From the NCBI GenBank assembly GCA_030770545.1, contig CM061106.1, forward strand, positions 17,071,001 to 17,135,000: a DNA stretch of 64,000 nucleotides, given 5' to 3'. This DNA is from Macropodus opercularis (lineage: Eukaryota; Chordata; Actinopteri; Anabantiformes; Osphronemidae). Under the pieces are notes generated by a model that saw only the letters and a list, made by a program, of their open reading frames with translations, did not search any database and was not told the DNA's origin. Below are positions 20,080 through 30,164 of the stretch, in pieces (position 1 is the stretch's first letter; each line of letters begins with the position of its first letter). The position numbers and the translations under genes are program-made.

Positions 20080-22330
20080 GAAGGGACAAGGAGACGAAGA
20101 AGTGGCTGTGATCTCTGAATTCTGCCTTGATGATGGAACCAGACAGACTCTGTCCTGGCTCCATCTCCTGGCGCCAACCTCAGCCTCACAGCCCCACCTA
20201 CTGTCCACAGTAGAGCTCAGTCCTGCACCCACACACCAGACTACTCGCATTAAGGGAAACAGATGTGACTGACAGTTTATTTCCCACCTTCTTTCTGGAC
20301 CAACGCCGCTAAAAGAACTTGAAAGGAATGTATCCTTTCAAGTTTCATGTATTATCAGTGATAATTTCAGCAGTTTAACTCAAATCTTCAGGAACTCAAA
20401 GTGTGCTTTTATTTAGCATAGGTACTATATATAGTTTCACTTTCATACTAGTTTGAGTTTTTATACTATAGTTAACAGAATGTGAAGCTTTTCGTGGACA
20501 TTATAATCGGAACACGAACACATGAAATGAGTGACAGTGACAACAACAGGAGGCACCTGAGTTAGTTTTGGCTGCACACAAAAATGGCTTTGTTAGGTTC
20601 TGAAATGACTCTGTGGCTCTGATTGCAGTAGAACCTGGGATGAATGAGTGAATAATACAGTGAATGCGAATAATCAACGAATCCCAAGCTTTGAATCCTC
20701 GTCACAAGGAGTTTCCCAGCACCTTGGTGACCTCAGCTTAGGTGATGACGAGCGAGAACCAACTCCTCCGAGTGTGAGGCCACGGCTCTGAAGCGTTGAC
20801 GGTTGGTGTGTGCTCCTGGTTGGTGGTGAGTTCCTGTCCCTAGTGGAGGAGTGAAGGATGTTCCCCACTGAAGGAGTGAGCACATGGTGGAGCATAGGAC
20901 CAGAGCGTGGACAGCAGTAGTGGAGTCGCTTTGTCCGTCTATGATCCATTTGCATTCACAGCTGCTACTAGAACTCTGTGTGGCCTTTAACGTGGCTCTG
21001 AGCTGAGCTGCTGGTACCTTTTCGGAGGCTGGTGACTCTGAGGGACTCATCCTCAGCAGCAGAGGTGGCTCGTGGTCTTCCCTTCCTGGGGTCGTCCTCA
21101 TTTCAGCCTGTTTTGCAGCAGATTTCTGACTGACTGAACTTGTTGACGTAATGACGGTCTTTGCTTGATATGAATTCTACCAGTTGTCAAGTAAGTTTTT
21201 TCAGCTGATGGTCCCAACCCCGTTAAAGCAGCAAGTTCCACCAATGACCCCTGACAAGGCACCTGTGGACTGAAAACCCTTTGAGGTGAAGCTCATGAAG
21301 CTCATGGAGAGAACGGTGAGCAAAGCAGTGAGCAAAATGGAAGCATCTAAAACAGAAGACACGTTTGGACTCATTTCAGCCTTTTTTCTTCACCACATAA
21401 TTCATATGTATTCCTTCATGGTTTTGATGCCTTCGATGAGAATCAACAATGTCCAGAAAGAAAACCCATCAAATTAGAAGGTGTGCCCAACCCTCTGACT
21501 GCTGCTGGATGTTATGCTGTCTAAATCCACTCGCTGGCCACTTGTGACCAGTTCAACCCAGCACAGTCTCTGCTGTTATTTCTACTGTGGCAAGGTTCCA
21601 ATTTCAGTGTGTTGTCCTAGTAGAAATGCTTCTAATGGTTTGGCCTCATTAATGGCGTTGAGTTGGAAAATTCAGACGTCACTCTTCAAAGTAAAACTAG
21701 TCCAGTTTCAGCCCAGGGCGTGAAATAAATCCAGCATCACGTCACCGGTGTTGAGGTTCAAACCTCTGTCCTGCTCCTCCCTGCGTCGCCTTAATAAGCT
21801 GCTGCACAGTGAAGATGTGTTACAGGTAGCAGCTACAGCACCTGTAGGCAGGTAGATGTATCCTGAACCAGCTGTGAGAGTCTATTAAGAAAGTGGAAAT
21901 TTTGGCTGGAAGAGGCTTCTAGTGTGGAGAGTGGGAGCTGAGCTTCGGTGATGATTGGGGGTAAAGGGGTGGGGGCGAGGGGTGTCCAGGCCTGGCCATG
22001 AGCAGAGTCCCTAGGGGCAAAGGTGGAGGGTGGAGAGAGCTCTGACTACTGACTTCTGTCCTGAAAGCTGAGACAGGATGAAAGTGTCAGTGGCTGGAAA
22101 GCTAATGAAACAAAACATAGATATTAACCGAGGTTTTGGAGCGAGAAGAAAAAGATGCTGCAACAGAGTCCAGCTGCTCAGGAAGTGCTCTTTCATCACT
22201 TTGTGTAAATGTTTCGAAGCACTAAATAAAGCCCCATCAGTAGCACGTGTCAGCACCAGGTGTAATGACCGTTAACCTTCCCAGGCTGGTTGACAGACAT
22301 CGTCCCTCCAGTGAGTCCTGGTCTGGCGAC
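20080..22330. other. Duplicated non-coding block (partner 59330-60300)
   Basis: Bases 20090-20330 match 59330-59570 and 21160-21870 match 59590-60290 (gaggagacggagaagaggct-like and gaagctcatggagagaacgg words). The present copy carries about 830 bp (20330-21160) missing from the partner. Frames such as the minus-strand one at 20733-21101 are not recognised. No splice-supported exon is seen. Confidence 0.5.
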
Positions 22331-23470
22331 TAGTCATCGTCATGTGTAAGTGTATCACATCGTCATGTGTAACTAGTCAGAAACTAGTCATCAAGTCGCC
22401 GTCATCAGTCCAGCCTGAGTGGTGAAGACCCGTCCAGTGCGTCCAGGGTGTAGAGCATCTGAGGCCCAACGAAGTCGACGGCTGAGGTTCCTCGAGGCCG
22501 TCCTCAGCATCCACATGGTGCCTCCTACCTGCTGTACTTACCTGCTCCAGGTTGCTCTCTTCCCTGCTTCTCTTCCTTGCAGGCTGAAATCCTGTTACAG
22601 CCTAGAATCTCCCTGAGGCGTCTGAGAGGAAGATGCTGTCATGCATCGCAGACACAGACTTAGGGACAGTGCCTTAATGAGTTAGAGAGGCGAGAGCAAG
22701 ACAAGGCAAGGAATCTCTAGACTCTGGTGAAGAAAGACGAGACAGCAGCTGAGGGCTCTGTCGACATACACGATCCAGCAAGTAGAACATGGGCACCAGA
22801 TAATGCACCTAGAGCGCCTGTATGAACAACAACGACAACATGCAGTTTATTACTGAACAGAGACTCACTGCTGGTCTAGAACAAGCCAGACGTGCTGAAC
22901 AGCAAACCACAGACAGGCTAAGAAGACCAATTTGCCCATTGGCAGAAAGACAGAGAACATGGACGGAGAGGAGGAGGCAGAGGAAGCAGACCAGGAAGAG
23001 ATGGGGGTTGTTACGTATATGGACACGTGGACACTGGGCTCGTGACGGCAAAGATACACATCACGTCCCAGTGAACACGAGGAAGCTACAGCTGATGTAG
23101 GAACGTGGACGTTTACCACCAAAGCAAGATCCACTTAAATAATAACAACCATATGCATATGAGACTTAATGTGACTGGATCAGTCCTTGGTAACAGATCT
23201 AAAAGCCTAAAAAGGTCCACCTTATAACTGCTGCAGATCTACTTAAACAGGAAGTCACATCCAGCAAAGGTCAGTAACAAGCTATGTTTGAGTTTCTTCT
23301 GTGTATTTAGAACTAAATGTATGAAGCTTGCGATGGTTCTTCAGATTCTGTAGGTTCAGAATTGGTTGATCCATGTTAGCGGGAAACAGCCTGAAACCAA
23401 GAGGCAACGATGTCGTTAAAGAAATGAATCGTTTCTACTGTAGTTGGATCAAACACAGTTGATATGACAG
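22331..23470. other. 3' flank of lectin L3, partly inverted duplicate of 30770-31560
   Basis: Bases 22865-23460 are the reverse complement of about 30770-31560 (tggatcttgctttggtggta on one strand, taccaccaaagcaagatcca on the other). 22400-22530 resembles 3200-3330. No gene is recognised. Confidence 0.55.
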
Positions 23471-23540
23471 CACCACAAGGTTTACTCCTCCCACAGTGTT
23501 TATTTAATAGACGTTGTGTCAACACTACACACGTTTGTCA

Positions 23541-25034
23541 TCAGGTAACAATGTCAATCGGTTTCTCACACATCCAGTTTCTGGTAGTTGTGTAACATCC
23601 ATTTGTCCATGTCCCATCTCCATCACAGTAAACTACATCATACAATCTTGGGGAACCTTTTCCTGACGAACTGAACCTGTGGGACAAATAAATGGTTTTA
23701 AATCCTGCATGCTTACACATCGTGTCTTGAAATGTTTTCATTTATCCTGTTTATGAACCTTGAGCTGAAAAGCGTCATGAGAATAATAATAATGACAACA
23801 AAGAAAAGAAATAAAAGTGTCTCACGTCTGAGTCGGTGCTGATCCGTCCACCCAGGTCCACTCATACTTAGATCCTGTTTGGTTCCATTCTCCCTTCAGA
23901 CCGATCCAGAACTCGACATTCAGACTCAGGCTGGTGACAAAGTCCTAAGAGACGACAAGAGACAGTGATCGTTTCTAAATTCAAATAGTAAAACACACAA
24001 AAGACAGCAACACACTCGCCTGCTCCTCTCGGCTGCTGATCACCACCAGGTCGACTCCTCGGTTCTGACAATCGTTCCTGCTCTCAAACCAACTTCTCTT
24101 CTCAGAGGACTTTAAATAACAACTTGACCCAAATCTCTTCCATCCTTCAGGACAAAACTTTCCTTCTGTGAACAGTTTCAGACAGTTTCCATTGTATATT
24201 TTTACATTTGCATGTTTATGTTCATTACATTAGTTCATTATTCATCATTAGTTACTGTTCACAGCAGGAATCTTCACCAAAAACTCCACACTTAAATGTT
24301 CATTTAAATATTCTCACCATTAATCTGACGCTTCAGCTTCTTCATTTTGTCCAGTAACTTGCTGTGGTTTTCACTCAGCACTTTGTGACTGACCAGTAAC
24401 TTGTTGTGGTTGTTGGAACTGCTCTGCAGCTGCTCATTCTCCAAAGTCACTGAAACAGCAGAGTTTGAGTGACAGCTGAGTTCACAGGGGTCAAAGCAGT
24501 CACCAGTGGATCTGAGGCTGAACTCTTCTTACTCTACAGCCTTAATAAACGTTGACTTTCAGTCTGTCTGACACATGACGTGGACTGATCACTGTTAGTT
24601 TGTTTCTGTTTTACTTCGAAAGTCCACTAGGCCTTCTTCCTGTTCAGTGGGACTGTTCTGGTCCCAGTCCTCAGCTCCACACACACGTTCCAACAGTAAC
24701 AGACTACATTCATCAGCCTGATGCTTAGACCTGACGTAACTTCCTGCTATGAGCAGCTCAAAGTGGACCAGATACTCACAGCGAGTGGTGAACCCGGCCA
24801 GAATCAGCAGATACAGAACAGCCAGAGACGCCGTGAAAGCTCTCAACCTGCTTCTTTTGACCTGTGAACGCTTCGTCTCCCTGGTCGGTTCTACAGAGAC
24901 CAAACACACACAGGTACCACTGAGAAACTCTTCTGGACCAGCGGCAGCTCACCACAACTTTTCTTCCATCGTCTCCATGTTGAACACTAACCAGCTGGTT
25001 CTGAGCCAACTTCATGGTTCTGTCCTTCCTCCAT
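23541..25034 (-). CDS. Lectin L3: type II C-type lectin receptor, most complete cysteine set
   Basis: Exons are 24992-25034, 24780-24890, 24318-24449, 24020-24165, 23826-23944 and 23541-23676. They join in phase to 229 codons without a stop. Layout matches L2: MEEGQNHEVGSEPA cytoplasmic start, EPTRETKRSQVKRSRLR plus signal anchor, short coiled coil, CTLD. It keeps the two cysteines that L2, L5 and L6 lost (SSCYLKS and NGCYTTT), so both variable CTLD disulfides can form. A deletion removed the ancestral stalk acceptor, but an in-phase AG seven bases further in (GTTTCAG|TGACTTTGG) can serve. The first donor is GTTAGT rather than GTGAGT. The 23541 exon is 6 bp shorter than in sisters, in frame. 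It is probably functional, but no transcript evidence exists. Confidence 0.78.
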
Positions 25035-25099
25035 GTTGAGGAGCTAAAGAGCTGAAACCTTCTTGCTATTCGAAATGAACACAGCATAAAAAAGCAGAT

Positions 25100-25700
25100 G
25101 GGGCATCTGTCACAGGAAGTGTGACTTCTGCTGCAGTTACCAACAGAAGAGGTTCACACATTCGCCCACAGACACACTGACCCACAAACAGAGAGCATCA
25201 GAGAGTTTTATTCAACACAAAGCTATTCTACGTTTTATTAGGTTTAACTCGGGGGATGTTGAGCTTCAGGCCTTTTTCAATAAAGAGCAGCGTGTTACAG
25301 CTCGTGTAGCTTTAATATCAGCGTCTTGGTGAACTCACAGCTGTAAACAGGCTCCATATCAGCAGCTCCTGATGAGTGTAGTTACAAGAAATCACAAAGA
25401 TGAATCTAAGCTCTCTCCTACTGCCTCCACAGAGATCTGTCCGTTATTCATCACGTCTCTGGACTCACCTGAAGTCAGCAACCTCTCAAATCCATAAAGA
25501 CCAGGTGACTGATTCTCCAACTGTGGCCTGAGGAGGTTCATCCCACCAAGCAGCTGATTGACACCTAACAAGCTGCACCTGAGCAGGTCAGTGTGATTCA
25601 GTCAGTCCAAGCCGAGCTGTTGGGGGCTTCAATGGCTGAACTGCTCCTAAAAGGGTGATTCACCTTAGTCTGAAACAACAGAGCTGCTCACTGTTTAGGT
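25100..25700. other. 5' flank of lectin L3
   Basis: Bases 25190-25400 are shared with 13830-13990, 16850-17010 and 58020-58230. The rest is unique in this window. No exon is seen. Confidence 0.45.
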
Positions 25701-25704
25701 GGCA

Positions 25705-25890
25705 CCAATACATGGACACTAGTTACAGCTAAACTACTGACTGTTCACCTGGTATCAATGGATCCATGGACACTAGTTACAGCTAAACTACTGACTGTTC
25801 ACCTGGTACCAGTGGATCCATGGACACTAGTTACAGCTAAACTATTGACTGTTCACCTGGTACCAACGGATCCATGCACACTAGTTAATA
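25705..25890. repeat. 57-bp minisatellite, about 3.3 copies
   Basis: The unit contains ccatggacactagttacagc, then taaactactgactgttcacc and tggtaccagtggat; starts are spaced 57 bp apart. Because 57 is a multiple of three, one frame stays open through it (25758 on), but this is an artefact of the repeat. A single inverted unit lies at 30168-30232. Confidence 0.85.
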
Positions 25891-25899
25891 GCTTGACCT

Positions 25900-27140
25900 T
25901 GGAAGTGCAGGGAGAAGGGGATTACAGCTTATCCAGGCTATTCCAGCCACGACTGTGTAGTTTGACCTATTGACCTTTTACTAGGAGAGACTGACATTGG
26001 TGTAGCTGTGCCTTTAAACAGCGCCGTGCTGGTCTGAAGCTCCACATCGGATGTCCTCACTTTTATCGCCCTGAAATGATGAAATGTGTTTTGGATGATT
26101 AAATGTGCCTAAAGCTTCACAGGCCAGTCTTCCTGCCCTGCTCCTTTTGTGTTTACCTGGCATCTCAGAAATCCTTTGAACCTCGCTGAAAGTTAATATA
26201 GGACTAAAACGTCTTTCTTTCTGCCACAGCTGTAACAGCCCTGTTTGGGGCATCTGTGGCTTCTCTAGCAGGATATTGTGGAGACGTTTGCAGTGATAAT
26301 TCCCACAACCACTTTTGGTGAATTGTTTTAGCATCATTCAAGGTAAATAAGAATGGAAATATCCCACAAAAGCTGAGCAAGGCCTGCTGCTATGACGCCC
26401 AGCAGCTGGTCTACACTGACTGCAGCAAACAGTTCTCTGCTCGTATACGCTGCCAGACAAACCATTATGGCTAATAAGCAACTAAGACCCTCATCATTTC
26501 TCCCCTAAATAAACACCAGACATTCCTTCAGCAGCTCAATGCACAACGTTCACCACTTTTACATGTTTGTCTACACAACCTCCCGCTTTACATACGTTGT
26601 TATTTATGCAAAAAAGAAGAGAAATTCTCCTAAAGACATTCCTGTTTGAATCAGGCTTTTTTTAAAATAGGTCTATATTTCAACAGTAACATCGATAGAT
26701 TCATCCCCAGATCCTGAACTAAACAACAGCGCATTTCTTGTCTAGTGTCCCAGCGCCGAGTTTAGTCAAGCAGTGAATCTTCTGAGGCGTCTTTGAATTC
26801 ACACTTTTGTGTATTGGTCTTCACTGGACTCATCACATCATTGCTTACGGTTTTGGGCGCTGTTGGCAGCAGCTTACGTCAGGTAAATGTAAACAACACA
26901 GGTACTGTTTGTCGATGATTAAGTCTTTTAAACGTGCGTCCATATGTCTGGTAAAAGAATGTAAATAGTTAAAAGCTTAGATAGGAGGATGCAGGCAGAA
27001 AACAAAACAAGCCGTATGCATGAAAGCATAGTTTACGAGTTGCACATGTAGTCGCACTAGGTGGCGAGAACGTACATCACCAATGCCCCTTGCTTTTAAA
27101 AGGGGGCAGAATCCAAAACAAACCATGTCAGTTTGGGGAC
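25900..27140. other. No gene recognised
   Basis: This is AT-balanced sequence with several short frames. The longest, minus-strand 26014-26337, has no recognised domain and no splice context. I see no transposon ends and no copy elsewhere in the window. Confidence 0.4.
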
Positions 27141-27199
27141 ATGGCAGGAATCTTAGAAAAACTTCCACATTGGCAGGAATCTTAGAAAAACTTCCACAT
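27141..27199. repeat. Tandem duplication of a ~29-bp word
   Basis: ggcaggaatcttagaaaaac plus ttccacat occurs twice in direct succession. Confidence 0.85.
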
Positions 27200-27299
27200 C
27201 CTACAGAGGGTGGGGGAAGGTGGCCGTTGACCGTGGGCCAGAGACTGGGAGTAGGTGATTTAAATCATATCCACCTGGGATATAGAATAAAATAGAGGC

Positions 27300-27765
27300 A
27301 AGAGCAGACCTGCTGATGGTAGATGATAGTGAGCCATTTGACCAGTGGGCCACAAACGTGGGTAGAGCTATGAGGCAACGTTTACCGGCCCGTAGAGGCC
27401 AGACACGTCACATCACGTGTAAACCTATGAAGGGCGAGAAAACGGCCACTTTTTCACACAGCATGGAAGATAATCCAGATGTACTGGGAGGGTCCACGAC
27501 GACATGGGAACATCACCTGTTGCACCATTTACATAAGGCACAGCAGAAAGAGGAAGAGGATGTTGTTGTTACATACCGGACACTAAGCTGCAATTGACTG
27601 AAAGTACTGATTGGGTAACAACACACCTTCCTAATGTCCAGTACTCACCTGAACATTTATCTTATAAAATGACACAAACTACATCTGTGGTTGTACTTGA
27701 ACATCAGAACATCAGCTACTTACTCGGCACCATGGCCATAAAAAATCTGATCACGAAGTGGCTGC
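27300..27765 (+). pseudogene. Endogenous retrovirus fragment, 5' part (probable gag/pro)
   Basis: The frame 27316-27597 (MVDDSEPFDQWATNVGRAM...) and the next at 27594-27797 precede a retroviral RT fragment in the same orientation. They are therefore probably gag or protease. No zinc knuckle or DSG motif is seen, so the identity rests on position only. The fragment is interrupted at 27765 by a gypsy solo LTR. Confidence 0.4.
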
Positions 27766-28292
27766 TGTCACGATCGGCAGCTTGGTTGCTGCTTTGACTT
27801 TTAATGTGGCGTATTCCGCCGGACACGCTCTCACCACCTCTGCCAGCTTCTTTTGATTTGCAGATTGTTTTCACCCAGACTTTGTTCACACCCACACTCC
27901 ACTTAAGCTCGTCATTCATGTCTGCCCATGTTTTGCTCGTGTTGTTCTTGTTTACCCAAGTCTTCTCATGCTCATGCTGCTATCGCTCTTGGGACCTGGA
28001 ATCTGGAATCTAGACCCTGGTACTTTCAAGAACTTTGTCATTTACGCCCACAGAGCGTGTTGGAGTGTTGGAAGCCTGCCTTCGACCGTCCATTTGTTAA
28101 GACAGCCGCCGGCTAACGGCTAACCTTAGCTCTTTGTTTTGAATTCCTGCTCTGGTGTCTTCATTTTGTTGTACGCCCTGCCACGTCTTTTGTTTAATAA
28201 ATTCTCTTTTGTCAAGGTTTTCTTTTGGAAATCCGCCTGGTTTTTCTCCGTCGTCCGCACTCTCCCTAAGTCTGTGCCGGCGATTCATGACA
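27766..28292 (+). mobile_element. Gypsy solo LTR inserted in the retroviral remnant
   Basis: The insert begins TGTCACGATCGGCAGC and ends GATTCATGACA. It is flanked by a perfect 5-bp target duplication GCTGC (27761-27765 and 28293-28297). It has an aataaa near 28197. No internal sequence is present, so the element was lost by LTR-LTR recombination. It is the same family as the LTR at 17558. Confidence 0.92.
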
Positions 28293-28297
28293 GCTGC

Positions 28298-28683
28298 ATA
28301 CATGTTAGGCGCTCTGCCTAGCACGTTGTGGTCACAGGGCCCCACAGATGTTGGTTTTTGAGGGTCCCTAGCTCTGGACACGTTCTCCCTGCAGCCCACT
28401 CCTTCATTATGGCAACCACAGTATCGACAGAAAGCCGAAGCGAAGGCAGGGATACTATTCATGGGCTATTACAGAGTGGTGTATTGGAACCCTGGACTTC
28501 GGCGTGGAATACTCCTATACTACCTGTAGAAAAACAAGGCACCGGCAAGTATCGGATGGCACATGATTTAAGGACTATCAATTCAACTCTTACCACACCC
28601 ACGTTGCTGGTTCCTAATACCTACACCGCTTTGTCGTCACTGACGCCCCAACACACATGGTTCACGTCCATAGATCTGGAGAG
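28298..28683 (+). pseudogene. Endogenous retrovirus reverse transcriptase fragment
   Basis: The frame 28328-28687 contains the start of a retroviral RT of class I (gamma/epsilon) type: an LLQSGVLEP region, SAWNTPILPV, YRMAHDLRTIN, and finally HTWFTSIDLER. The sequence stops before the catalytic YxDD and runs straight into env-type sequence at about 28690. A pol-to-env deletion therefore removed the rest of RT, RNase H and integrase. Confidence 0.85.
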
Positions 28684-29079
28684 GTAAGAGATGACGGCCC
28701 ATCGGTCCTCCATCTTGGCACACCCGCAATACCTTTAATGTTGAAAGGTCACATTGATGGAAGGACTCGTGTCAAAGTAATCACCGACCAACATGATCGG
28801 CATGATACCACCCAACAACTTAAAAGGCATGTTTTGCAGAAACGTCAAACACAGGAATTTGATTTATCTGCAGGGAGCCCGACGTATATAGACGCAATTG
28901 GAGAGCCACGTGGAGTGCCAGATGAATTTAACCTGGCAGATCAAGTAGCTGGAGGATTTGAAAACATGCCGCTGGTAGTCGCTGTCTTCCCAGTAAGTCC
29001 AAACAAACATATTGATAGAATTAATTATGTACATTATAATGTTCTGCGTCTAGCAAACTTGACCAGAGATGCAGTAGAA
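28684..29079 (+). pseudogene. Endogenous retrovirus env fragment, copy 2a
   Basis: The frame continues from the RT junction through the end of the surface subunit and the start of the TM subunit (short recognisable words: SPTYIDAIGEPRG, FPVSPNKHIDR, LANLTRDAVE). It is homologous to the fragments at 6085 and 39690. It is cut at 29079 by a hAT transposon; the other half is at 29894. Confidence 0.8.
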
Positions 29080-29893
29080 CAGGGGAGCCCAATACGTCGA
29101 TCGCGATCTACCAGTCGATCGCGAAGGTAGTGTGGGTAGATCGCATAGCATTAAAAAAGTAGACGTCAGCCTATCATCTATCCTCACTATGAAATTTGTC
29201 ACTTGATTGACATACAGGGCAGCCAGAAATAGATAATGGGTGTGGCAACAAAGATGCCAGTTCCATTCGTTCCAGATGTCTTTAAAGACGGCGACTTCGT
29301 GCGAGTCTGGAGAAGTCTGATTGCGACCACTCTGAGTTGTTGCTACACACTGACGTGAGATGACTTAGTCTAGGGAAATTCCTGCAAAGATTTCGAGAGC
29401 TCTATCTCTAAATGACGATCAGTGGCTGCTAGACTTAGCATTTTTAACCGATCTGACCAACATGTTGAATGGCCTTAACATAGAGCTGCAAAGAAAAGAC
29501 AAAAACGTGATCAGTATGATCAGCTCAGTTAATCTCTCCTCAAAGCTGCAGCGCCATGATTTGGGCAACTTCCAAAACCTCGCGTCAGAGCTGGAGGTGC
29601 AACGGAAGACATGTGCGCAGCTTGACACAGAGCAGACTGAGAACTGTCTGTCAGAGTTTGACAAACGCTTTCATGACTTTGTTTTACTGGAGCCAGGCGC
29701 TACATTCATGTGCTACTTTTTCAGGATGATGCTGAGGTTGATTCAATATAGGTTCATGCAATAATGCAAGATACGTCAACATATATTGTACAAATAAAGA
29801 ACACTCAATATATTTATAAATTAATACGTTTTGCATTATTATAGTAGGCAGATGATTTTGACATGCTCATTTTATAAGTAGCTCACACGCTGA
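29080..29893 (+). mobile_element. hAT transposon fragment (GTF2IRD2-like transposase)
   Basis: The left end, CAGGGGAGCCCAATACGTCG, matches the hAT terminal repeat type CAGGGGTGCCCA, followed by repeated gatcgcgatctaccagtcga words. The frame 29462-29764 encodes a transposase fragment of the hAT group related to GTF2IRD2 (MLNGLNIELQRKDKNVI; LGNFQNLASELEVQ; EFDKRFHDFVLLEPGATFMC). The right end keeps cacgctgaaaaagtgtgg but the final repeat bases are lost, and no 8-bp target duplication is visible. Most of the transposase, including the DDE core, is deleted. Confidence 0.78.
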
Positions 29894-30101
29894 AAAAGTG
29901 TGGTCAGACCAAGTGGCTCCCACATCTCTGATGGCGGTGCAGACCCGTATGGCCTCGGATGTATTACTGTCGGAAAAGGGGGGAGTGTGCTGTACGTTTG
30001 GTGAGCAATGCTGTACGTTCATTCCTAATAATGTGGCTCCCAATGGATCCGTCACCAAGGCACTAGAGGGACTACAGACACTATCTAAGGAAATGCAATG
30101 A
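29894..30101 (+). pseudogene. Endogenous retrovirus env fragment, copy 2b
   Basis: The frame resumes after the hAT fragment with the TM ectodomain. It retains an immunosuppressive-like segment and an intact C-x6-CC motif (VCCTFGEQCC), the mark of a gamma-type envelope whose subunits are disulfide-linked. The frame ends at 30101, well before a membrane anchor. Confidence 0.85.
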
Positions 30102-30164
30102 TCCTCTTGATGATTAGATGAACAGACCATTTGGAAGATGGAAAAACATGATTTTGTCCATATT

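Larger units (their letters stand above)
17376..20080. repeat. Degenerate 'attccag..gttgggac' DNA-transposon remnant split by an insertion
   Basis: Bases 17376-17524 and 19950-20080 are the two parts of one repeat that is uninterrupted at 58590-58860. It begins with a common fish non-autonomous repeat word (ctctacaacctggattccag) and continues to ggtctctaaatagttgggac. I assign it to Tc1-type non-autonomous elements only by resemblance. The ends are too diverged to define. Confidence 0.4.

Noticed and set aside
20733..21101. 122-codon minus frame as an exon
   Set aside because: It lies in an 830-bp segment absent from the duplicate at 59580, with no recognisable domain or splice sites.
25758..25973. 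71-codon frame with a 19-residue protein repeat
   Set aside because: It is produced by the 57-bp minisatellite. There is no start context, no conservation and no splice sites.
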